From assembly GCA_040758635.1 (NCBI GenBank), contig JBFLVI010000053.1, positions 1-12,338 on the forward strand: DNA of 12,338 nt. The letters run 5' to 3'. The stretch comes from Yes71-27 sp040758635 (GTDB lineage Bacteria; Bacillota; Desulfotomaculia; Desulfotomaculales; Ammonificaceae). This document shows, one piece after another, positions 5,462 through 11,235 of the stretch (the stretch's first letter is position 1; every line of letters begins with the position of its first letter). The notes below the pieces were generated by a model. It had not been told where the DNA came from, ran no database searches, and was given only the letters and a program-made list of their open reading frames with translations. The position numbers and the translations under genes are program-made.

Positions 5462-6628
5462 CTATCGCTTTAAAGCGTCCACCATCCGCGCCACCCGCAC
5501 CATCTCCTTCACGTCGTGCACCCGGACGATGTCCGCGCCCTTCATTATGCCGACGGCGACCGTGGCCGCGGTCCCCTCCAGGCGCTCCTCCACCGGCAGG
5601 TTAAGGGTGTACCCGATGAACGACTTCCGGGAAGTGCCGACAAGTACCGGAAACCCCAGGGAGTTCAGTTCTTCCAGCCGGCGCATCACCTCGCGGTTCT
5701 GCTCCGGGGTCTTGCCGAAGCCGATGCCCGGGTCAACGATGATGTGCTCCGGGGGGATGCCCGCCGCCAGCGCCGCAGCGGTCCGCTCCTTGAAATAAGC
5801 GACGATGTCGCCCATCAGATCGCGGTACCCGGTGTCCTGCCGGTTGTGCATCAGGACCACCGGCGCGCCTGCGGAAGCCGCCAGCGCCGCCATCTCCGGG
5901 TCCCGGAGCGCCCACTGGTCGTTGATGATGTGGGCGCCCGCCGCCAGCGCCGCCCGGGCCACCGCCGCCTTGGTGGTATCCACCGAAACCGGCACGGGAA
6001 CCTGCGGGATCACGGCCTCCAGGACCGGGAGGATGCGCCGGAGTTCTTCCGCGGCGTCCACCGGGGTGTGGCCGGGACGGGTGGACTCCCCCCCGACGTC
6101 AATGATGTCCGCGCCTTCTTCAACCATCGCCAGCGCCCGGGCCGTCGCCGCCTCGAGCGTGCTGTAACGCCCGCCGTCGGAAAAGGAATCGGGCGTGACG
6201 TTCAGGATGCCCATCACCAGCGTCCGTTCGCCGATGGTCAGCCTCCGGCCGCGGCAATCCAGGCAGTACGGCCGGCGCCCCTCCGCGTTCTCCAGCACCC
6301 GCCGGAGCTCCTCCCCCAGGCGGGAGAGCCCGAACGGCTGCATCCGGAGTCTGGCCAGCAGCTCGTCGTACTGGCGGAGGGTGCCCATCAGCAGCACGTC
6401 GGTCTTTTCGACCGAGTGGTCCACGACCCCCCGGGAAACCGCCGCCTCCCCGCCCTTGGCCAGCATCTCCTGCTTCAGGATGTTCGCCTGGACCGGCGTC
6501 AGCCCGGATACCTTCACCGCGCGGAAGACCGCCTTCGGCGCCATGATCCGGCACCCCGGCTCATCCGCGCCTACAGCCCTGATTTCCGCCGCCGCCGCCG
6601 TCCGGTTGGGGATACTGATCACGCGCAT
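5462..6628 (-). CDS. folP: Dihydropteroate synthase with N-terminal extension
   Basis: A 388-residue protein. The TIM-barrel DHPS domain fills about residues 125-388: LVMGILNVTPDSFSDGG (loop 1), GADIIDVGGESTRPG, VSVDTTKAAVARAALAAGA, INDQWA, VVLMHNR, IIVDPGIGFGKT, LVGTSRKSFIG (sulfonamide/pABA region) and RVHDV. It condenses 6-hydroxymethyl-dihydropterin pyrophosphate with p-aminobenzoate. The first about 110 residues form an extra domain (MRVISIPNR..., with VFRAVKVSGLTPVQANILKQ and TDVLLMGTLRQYDELLARL) not found in the 270-280 residue E. coli-type enzyme. Similar extensions occur in some clostridial and archaeal homologues; its role is unknown to me. ATG 6628 is chosen over 6661 because GGAGGT lies seven bases upstream of it and the usual family start matches. 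Confidence 0.94.
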   Translation of the reverse strand: MRVISIPNRTAAAAEIRAVGADEPGCRIMAPKAVFRAVKVSGLTPVQANILKQEMLAKGGEAAVSRGVVDHSVEKTDVLLMGTLRQYDELLARLRMQPFGLSRLGEELRRVLENAEGRRPYCLDCRGRRLTIGERTLVMGILNVTPDSFSDGGRYSTLEAATARALAMVEEGADIIDVGGESTRPGHTPVDAAEELRRILPVLEAVIPQVPVPVSVDTTKAAVARAALAAGAHIINDQWALRDPEMAALAASAGAPVVLMHNRQDTGYRDLMGDIVAYFKERTAAALAAGIPPEHIIVDPGIGFGKTPEQNREVMRRLEELNSLGFPVLVGTSRKSFIGYTLNLPVEERLEGTAATVAVGIMKGADIVRVHDVKEMVRVARMVDALKR

Positions 6629-6698
6629 GCCGACAACCTCCAGGAGTGCGCTTATAAACAAAAGCGGCGCAATAAGAAGTTAAAGGTGGATGTTTAAA

Positions 6699-6720
6699 GG
6701 GGATTCGCCGGGCGAACCCC
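6699..6720 (-). terminator. Hairpin between mrp and folP, possible weak terminator or attenuator
   Basis: On the minus strand GGGGTTCGC, loop CCG, then GCGAATCCCC with one bulged base, followed by TTTAAACA. The stem is strong and the T run is short. It may reduce read-through from mrp into folP. No convincing separate folP promoter is visible in 6629-6764. Confidence 0.4.
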
Positions 6721-6764
6721 CTCAAATTCAAACCTCCAGCCTCCAGGCGGACAGGCGCCCGCCG

Positions 6765-7634
6765 CTATTGCTCCAGCAATCCCTTCTGCCCGAGCTTTCC
6801 GTCGAAAAGCTTCGGCAGATGCTCCAGCCCGGTGTGGTCGTAGTCCTCGATCTTCCCCATATCCACCAGCTTGGCCAGCTTCGGGTCCAGCGGCAGGGTC
6901 GCCAGCAGCTCCAGGCCGGTTTCCGCAGCCACCTTTTCACCCTGCGGCTCGCCGAAAACATGGATTTTCTCGGCGCATTTCGGGCAGACCACGTAGGCCA
7001 TGTTCTCGATCAGGCCGAGGACCGGCACCTTCATAAGTTCCGCCATCCGGATCGCCTTGCGCACGACCATTATCGCCAGCTCCTGGGGCGAAGAAACAAC
7101 CACCAGCCCGCTGAGCGGCAGCGACTGCAGCACCGTCAGCGGCGCATCCCCCGTTCCCGGCGGCAGGTCGACAAAGAGGTAGTCGAGTTCCCCCCAGGCA
7201 ACGTCCGTCCAAAACTGCTGGATGGCGCTGCTGACGATGGGACCCCGCCAGATCACCGGCTCGTCCTCCCTTTCGAGCAGCAGGTTCATGGACATCACCC
7301 GAATGCCCAGGTAGGAAGTCCGCAGCGGGAAAATGGCGTACTCCGTCCCCTCCGGACGCCCCCTTAACCCGAACATTTTGGGAATGCTCGGCCCGGTGAG
7401 GTCGGCGTCGAGAATCCCCACCTGGTAGCCGTCCCTCGTGAAGGTAGCCGCCAGGAGGGCGGTAACGGACGACTTTCCCACTCCTCCCTTGCCGCTCATC
7501 ACGGCCACGACCCGCTTCACATTGGAAAGCTCATTCGGCAAAAGAACCTCCGGCTTCTCCCTGGTCTCACCGGCCACACAGGTTGAACAGCCGTCTTCGG
7601 CTGCAGCACACTCCTTTTTTTCCTTTTCGTCCAA
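6765..7634 (-). CDS. mrp: Mrp/NBP35-type iron-sulfur carrier ATPase
   Basis: A 289-residue P-loop protein of the Mrp/ApbC/NBP35 family, cytoplasmic, which binds and transfers Fe-S clusters to target proteins. Seen: VVAVMSGKGGVGKSS (deviant Walker A, 48-56), LDADLTGPSIPKMFGL, VDLPPGTGDAPLTVLQSLP, and the bridging-cluster motif ENMAYVVCPKC (C217, C220). The N-terminus carries a Cys cluster (C9, C16, C19), as in NBP35-like forms that hold a second cluster, which is not universal in Mrp. The start is TTG 7634, with GGGGTGAG upstream. It follows the DUF134 gene by 38 bases. This pairing is common in anaerobes, often near iron-molybdenum cofactor-like (NifX/NafY) proteins, none of which is seen here. 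Confidence 0.93.
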   Translation of the reverse strand: MDEKEKKECAAAEDGCSTCVAGETREKPEVLLPNELSNVKRVVAVMSGKGGVGKSSVTALLAATFTRDGYQVGILDADLTGPSIPKMFGLRGRPEGTEYAIFPLRTSYLGIRVMSMNLLLEREDEPVIWRGPIVSSAIQQFWTDVAWGELDYLFVDLPPGTGDAPLTVLQSLPLSGLVVVSSPQELAIMVVRKAIRMAELMKVPVLGLIENMAYVVCPKCAEKIHVFGEPQGEKVAAETGLELLATLPLDPKLAKLVDMGKIEDYDHTGLEHLPKLFDGKLGQKGLLEQ

Positions 7635-7672
7635 AGTCGCTCACCCCGCTGTATTGAAGTTGACTTGCTTCC

Positions 7673-8140
7673 TTACTTCGGCTCGCAGCGCCGGCGCCAC
7701 CGTCCCCTTTTGAAAAGATCCTGGATCCTCGCCGCGGAAACATCTTTGATTTCTTTGCCGCCGCAAGCCGGACATTGCTCGTCCTCGTCCGGGTTGCCCC
7801 GCGGCCTGCCCCACTCGTTGTTGCACCGCGCGCACCTGAACCACTGCGTTATCAACTGGAAATTCCCGCCCTCGACCCGGATGGCCTTTCCCCTGACCAG
7901 CGCCTCGGCCACCTTGGCCCGCGCCCCGACGAGGATACGCTGGAAGGTGGGGCGGGAAATGCCCATCCTGTCGGCGCACTCCTCCTGCTCCAGCCCCTCG
8001 ATGTCCTTCAACCGGAGCGCCTCAACCTCCTCAACACTTAAGCCCACCTCTTCCAGATCACGCAGGGGAATCCCCGCAGGCTTGAAATAGGTGCAGTGAG
8101 GCATGAATTCAACCCGGCGACATTTCGGCGGCCTACCCAA
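7673..8140 (-). CDS. DUF134 (UPF0251) DNA-binding protein with zinc-ribbon-like C-terminus
   Basis: A 155-residue protein. After GRPPKCRRVEFMPHCTYFKPAGIPL, the DUF134 hallmark, comes a sigma-factor-like helix-turn-helix: LSVEEVEALRLKDIEGLEQEE, then ADRMGISRPTFQRILVGAR. The C-terminal third (about 110-140) has C-x2-C (FRCARC) and C-x2-C (EQCPACGG), probably a zinc or Fe-S ribbon. It is a likely transcription regulator, targets unknown; autoregulation of this operon is inference. A longer frame reaches 8248. TTG 8140 is chosen because GGGGAGGT stands six bases before it, the family starts here, and the promoter at 8198-8226 would otherwise lie inside the gene. Confidence 0.9.
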   Translation of the reverse strand: MGRPPKCRRVEFMPHCTYFKPAGIPLRDLEEVGLSVEEVEALRLKDIEGLEQEECADRMGISRPTFQRILVGARAKVAEALVRGKAIRVEGGNFQLITQWFRCARCNNEWGRPRGNPDEDEQCPACGGKEIKDVSAARIQDLFKRGRWRRRCEPK

Positions 8141-8197
8141 CGGAAAACCTCCCCGCTTGCTCCGGATAAACGAAAGAAAAAACGAGCACCATTCCCA

Positions 8198-8226
8198 ATT
8201 ATAACGGTTAACGGAGCACAGGTCAA
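8198..8226 (-). promoter_or_regulatory. Near-consensus promoter of the DUF134-mrp-fol operon
   Basis: On the minus strand TTGACC (8221-8226), 17 bases, TATAAT (8198-8203), about 58 bases upstream of the TTG start. This is the same hexamer pair and spacing as the vapBC promoter. Expected transcription start is near 8191, giving a leader of about 50 bases that ends in a strong ribosome site. Confidence 0.8.
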
Positions 8227-8256
8227 TAAAACCAATTCTTCCGCACACCGGTACGG

Positions 8257-8290
8257 AACGTTTCTATGCCTCCGGGGGCCTTGAAACGTT
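8257..8290. promoter_or_regulatory. Twin AACGTT sites / inverted repeat upstream of the DUF134 promoter
   Basis: AACGTTTC (8257-8264) and GAAACGTT (8283-8290) are an exact inverted pair around an 18-base GC-rich centre. Each half is itself near-palindromic around AACGTT, and the two cores are 28 bases apart. It lies 31 bases upstream of the -35, a position suited to an activator or repressor site. No known regulator is recognised. Confidence 0.4.
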
Positions 8291-8410
8291 TGCCCAAAAC
8301 CGGTTTTTTCCGGCGGCGCCGAAGCAAACCCAAAGGCAGCCCGAACAAGGCAATCGAAGAGTCGCCGACGGTGAGGTTTTAAAGCACGGGGAAAAACCCT
8401 TCACGCCGAA

Positions 8411-8447
8411 GCAAAAAACCAAAGGGGAGGAGCCGCCGCCCCTCCCC
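8411..8447 (-). terminator. Intrinsic terminator, minus strand
   Basis: On the minus strand GGGGAGG (8441-8447) pairs with CCTCCCC (8424-8430) around a ten-base GC-rich loop, followed by TTTGGTTTTTT. It would end minus-strand transcripts coming from fhs or from the structured region 8450-8690. Confidence 0.65.
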
Positions 8448-8481
8448 CGAAAATAAGCGTTCTTTCGCCGGGTGCCGCGAT

Positions 8482-8555
8482 AAGCTTCGCATAGCTTTGT
8501 CAGGCTCGCCGGCCAGGGCCTCACGTACCTCCGTGTACGCTCCGGCCTGTCCGGC
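8482..8555. repeat. Long imperfect hairpin in gene-free region
   Basis: Arms 8508-8528 and 8535-8555 pair at 15 of 21 positions around a six-base loop. The paired blocks are GCCGG/CCGGC, CAGG/CCTG and CGTAC/GTACG. A small adjacent hairpin AAGCT/AGCTT (8482-8497) stands beside it. Short open frames here are not convincing. It may be a structured RNA or a repeated genomic element; the strand is unknown. Confidence 0.5.
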
Positions 8556-8641
8556 TTCGCCTTCCGCGCTCTGCTCGCTTCTCACAGCGCTTCGTCTGCG
8601 TCAAGTTACTTTTCCTTCGTAACCAGCTTACGGGTCACTGC

Positions 8642-8685
8642 ATTTTCATCTTTCCGCTGGTGCGGGCCTTCGGCCCGCATGGGCT
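8642..8685. repeat. Direct repeat, copy A, with hairpin
   Basis: A 44-base unit beginning ATTTTCATC and matching 8803-8846 at about 33 of 44 positions. It contains a perfect eight-base stem TGCGGGCC (8661-8668) / GGCCCGCA (8672-8679) with loop TTC. Weaker similarity extends upstream of both copies (a CAGCTTACGGGTC / TAGCTCACAGGTC region). Confidence 0.6.
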
Positions 8686-8802
8686 ACTCCTCCGAAAGAT
8701 ATTACTTCTTTTTCTTTCGGTGGACACAGTACTGCATTACTTCCCGCCGCGTTCCGTTTATGTTCCACCTTCTGCATCTAAGTTGCTTAGCTCACAGGTC
8801 GT

Positions 8803-8846
8803 ATTTTCATCCTTCTGTTGGCGCGGGCTAAAGGCCTGCCTAGGCT
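8803..8846. repeat. Direct repeat, copy B, with hairpin
   Basis: Diverged copy of 8642-8685, just downstream of the fhs stop. The hairpin is kept as GCGGGCT / GGCCTGC with loop AAA; two pairs would be G-U wobbles if the plus strand is the RNA. Most differences between copies are transitions. Confidence 0.6.
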
Positions 8847-8855
8847 GGCGCATTT

Positions 8856-10571
8856 TTAAAAGAGTCCAACCGTCCGCCCCGTCTCGTCAATATCCACCTT
8901 GAAGGCCGCCGGCTGTGACGGCAACCCGGGCATCGTCCGCATCGCCCCGGCCAGCGGGTAGAGGAACCCCGCGCCGACCGAAGCCCGGATGTCACGAATC
9001 GGGAAGATATAATCCCGGGGTACGTTCTTGAGCGCCGGGTCGTGAGAGATGGAAAGGTGGGTCTTCGCCATGCAGATGGGCAGCTTGCCCCACCCCTGGG
9101 CCTCGAACTGCTGGATCTTCCGTTCCGCCAGCGGTTCGTACCGCACGCCCGCCGCGTTGTAGATTTTGGTGGCCATGATTTCAATCTTTTCCTTGATGCT
9201 GAGCTCGTCCGGGTAAAGGAACTGGAAGTTGCTCGGTTTTTCACAGGCCTCCACCACGGCCTTCGCCAGGTCAATCGCCCCGGCGCCGCCGTCGGCCCAG
9301 ACCGTGATCGGGTACGCACCCTCCGCCCCAGCTTCGAGTGCCTTCTGCCGCACCGCCTCGACCTCGGCGTCGGTATCGGCCACAAACCGGTTGACAGACA
9401 CTACCACCGGAACTCCGAAATACTTTGCAATCTTGATCATGTGGGCCAGATTTTCGCAGCCGCGCTCAACTGCCGGTACGTTCTCTTTCAGGATCTCCTC
9501 CGGGAGCGGTTTCCCGGCGACCACGTTACCGACACCGCCGTGCATCTTGAGCGCCCGGATGGTGCAGGTGATGACCACGCAGTCGGGCTTGAGGCCGGAG
9601 TACCGGCACTTGATATTCATGAACTTCTCCATTCCCAGGTCGGCGCCGAAGCCGCTTTCGGTAACGACGTAATCGGCCACCTTCAGCCCGATCATGTCCG
9701 CCAGGACGGAGCACTGCCCGTGAGCGATGTTCGCGAACGGCCCGGCGTGCAGGATGCAGGCCTGCCCCTCGAGCGTCTGCATCAGGTTGGGCTTGATCGC
9801 CTCTTTCATGATGACGGTCATCGCGCCTGCCGCCTTGAGGTCTTCCGCGGTCACCGGTTTGCCGTCGTAGCTGTAACCGATCACGACCCGCCCGAAGCGC
9901 TGCCGCATATCCTTGAGCCCGGTGGTGAGTGCCAGAATGGCCATCACCTCCGACGCCACGGTGATGTCGAACCCCGCTTCGCGCGGGTAGCCGTTCTCGC
10001 GGCCGCCGAGCCCGACGACGATGTTCCGCAACACCCGGTCGTTGACGTCCACCACCCGGGGCCACATGATCGTCAGGGGATCAATGCTCAGCGGGTTCTT
10101 GTGGAGGATGGAGGCGTCAATCATCGCCGCCAGGAGGTTGTGGGCCTGTCCCACGGCGTGAATGTCACCGGTGAAGTGGATGTTCAGGTCCTCCATCGGC
10201 ACCACCTGGGAGTAACCGCCTCCGGCCGCACCTCCCTTAATCCCGAAAACGGGCCCCATCGAGGGCTGGCGGAGGGTGCAGACCACCTTTTTCCCGATCT
10301 TCCCCAACCCCTGCGTCAGACCGATGGTGGTAACCGTTTTGCCCTCGCCGAGAGGGGTGGGCGTAATCGCCGTGACGTCAATATACTTGCCGTTGGGGCG
10401 ATCACGGAATTTTTCCAACACCTCCAGCTTGATCTTCGCCTTGTACTTCCCGTAATAGTCAATGTCGTCCTCGTCCAGGCCGATCGAGGCCGCGATGTCC
10501 CGGATCGGGATCATTTTATGGGCCTGGGCGATCTCCAGGTCGCTGGGTACAACCCGCATCGGCTTTCCCAT
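8856..10571 (-). CDS. fhs: Formate-tetrahydrofolate ligase
   Basis: A 571-residue cytoplasmic enzyme making 10-formyl-tetrahydrofolate from formate, ATP and tetrahydrofolate, the second step of the methyl branch of the Wood-Ljungdahl pathway. Seen: DLEIAQAHKMIPIRDIA near the N-terminus, the ATP loop TPTPLGEGKT (about 70-79), GIKGGAAGGGYSQVVPMEDLN and FTGDIHAV, FDITVASEVMAIL, ESGFGADLGMEKFMNIKCR, RALKMHGGV and a normal C-terminus ending TVGLF. Length fits the family (about 555-560) with a slightly long N-terminus. ATG 10571 is preferred over TTG 10583 and ATG 10559, with GGGAG about five bases upstream; the exact start is uncertain. It is followed by a 715-base gene-free region, so is likely the last gene of its transcript. 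Confidence 0.96.
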   Translation of the reverse strand: MGKPMRVVPSDLEIAQAHKMIPIRDIAASIGLDEDDIDYYGKYKAKIKLEVLEKFRDRPNGKYIDVTAITPTPLGEGKTVTTIGLTQGLGKIGKKVVCTLRQPSMGPVFGIKGGAAGGGYSQVVPMEDLNIHFTGDIHAVGQAHNLLAAMIDASILHKNPLSIDPLTIMWPRVVDVNDRVLRNIVVGLGGRENGYPREAGFDITVASEVMAILALTTGLKDMRQRFGRVVIGYSYDGKPVTAEDLKAAGAMTVIMKEAIKPNLMQTLEGQACILHAGPFANIAHGQCSVLADMIGLKVADYVVTESGFGADLGMEKFMNIKCRYSGLKPDCVVITCTIRALKMHGGVGNVVAGKPLPEEILKENVPAVERGCENLAHMIKIAKYFGVPVVVSVNRFVADTDAEVEAVRQKALEAGAEGAYPITVWADGGAGAIDLAKAVVEACEKPSNFQFLYPDELSIKEKIEIMATKIYNAAGVRYEPLAERKIQQFEAQGWGKLPICMAKTHLSISHDPALKNVPRDYIFPIRDIRASVGAGFLYPLAGAMRTMPGLPSQPAAFKVDIDETGRTVGLF

Positions 10572-10618
10572 CCTTTCTCCCAAAATAGTATTATCTGGCC
10601 CAATGATTTTAATTATTT

Positions 10619-10648
10619 AATGTACCACCTTTTGGCGAACGGTATCAA
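10619..10648 (-). promoter_or_regulatory. Possible fhs promoter
   Basis: On the minus strand TTGATA (10643-10648), 18 bases, TACATT (10619-10624), in an AT-rich stretch 48 bases upstream of fhs. The -10 is poor. No tetrahydrofolate riboswitch pattern was recognised in 10572-10774. Confidence 0.3.
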
Positions 10649-10728
10649 GCGGGGCGGTTTGAAAAAGCAGAAATCAACGCCAAGCGGTCGGTTATCAAAG
10701 CCAGAGGTCGGAGCGAAGTGAGCCGGGA

Positions 10729-10747
10729 GAATTCCAGGCCGGAATTC
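10729..10747. repeat. Short inverted repeat downstream of ndk
   Basis: GAATTCC / GGAATTC, seven-base stem with loop AGGCC, 28 bases after the ndk stop. On the minus strand it is followed by TCCCGGCTC, without a T run, so it is not a typical intrinsic terminator. The ndk-fhs gap (10572-10774) holds no gene. Confidence 0.45.
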
Positions 10748-10774
10748 AGAATGCAGAAGCCGGCATCCACTTTA

Positions 10775-11227
10775 TTATTCGTAAAGCCAGTGATCAAGCA
10801 GCCGGTCGTAATCCACAAGCTCGGCTTCATTGAAGAAGAGGGCGATCTCCCGCGCTGCGCTGGCGGGAGAATCAGAACCGTGCACCACGTTGCGGCCCAC
10901 GTCAATCCCGAAGGTCCCGCGGATGGTGCCCGGAAGAGCTTTCTGCGGGTCGGTGGCACCCATCATTTCCCGGGCGGCGGCGATTACGTTTTTTCCTTCC
11001 CAGACCATCGCCACCACGGGACCGGAGGTGATGAAATCAACCAGCCCCTCAAAAAAAGGCTTGCCTTTGTGCTCACCGTAATGGGTTTCCGCCATCTCCC
11101 GCGGCATCACGAACATCTTCAGGGCTGCGAGCTTGTAGCCGCGTTTTTCAAACCGGGCGATAATCTCGCCGACCAGGCCCCGCTGGACCGCATCGGGCTT
11201 CACCATCACGAACGTACGCTCCAACAA
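10775..11227 (-). CDS. ndk: Nucleoside diphosphate kinase
   Basis: A 150-residue enzyme exchanging the terminal phosphate between nucleoside tri- and diphosphates via a phospho-histidine. Seen: ERTFVMVKPDAVQRGLVGEII at the start, ITSGPVVAMVWEG, LPGTIRGTFG, and NVVHGSDSPASAAREIALFF, in which His116 is the phosphorylated residue. The start is one of two adjacent TTG codons (11227 or 11224), with AGGGGGG a few bases upstream, eight bases after the ftsH stop, so it is almost certainly co-transcribed with ftsH. Length is as expected. Confidence 0.95.
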   Translation of the reverse strand: MLERTFVMVKPDAVQRGLVGEIIARFEKRGYKLAALKMFVMPREMAETHYGEHKGKPFFEGLVDFITSGPVVAMVWEGKNVIAAAREMMGATDPQKALPGTIRGTFGIDVGRNVVHGSDSPASAAREIALFFNEAELVDYDRLLDHWLYE

Positions 11228-11235
11228 TTGCCCCC

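Noticed and set aside
5516..6697. Plus-strand open frame of 393 codons opposite folP
   Set aside because: It is antisense to a fully motif-supported folP and has the low-complexity composition of a shadow frame.
8264..8585. Minus-strand open frames of 86 and 68 codons in the gene-free region
   Set aside because: They run through the long hairpin and the terminator, have no ribosome site or domain, and overlap one another in different frames. They are more likely products of a structured repeat.
8642..8846. CRISPR array
   Set aside because: Only two diverged units with 117 bases between them. There are no regular spacers and no cas genes.
9042..10721. Long plus-strand open frame of 559 codons opposite fhs
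   Set aside because: It is antisense to fhs, whose motifs run the full length. The translated sequence is His/Arg/Gly-rich with no family pattern, typical of a high-GC shadow frame.
10572..10774. Tetrahydrofolate riboswitch upstream of fhs
   Set aside because: I looked for the conserved paired elements of the folT-type leader and found none; only an AT-rich stretch and a weak promoter are visible.
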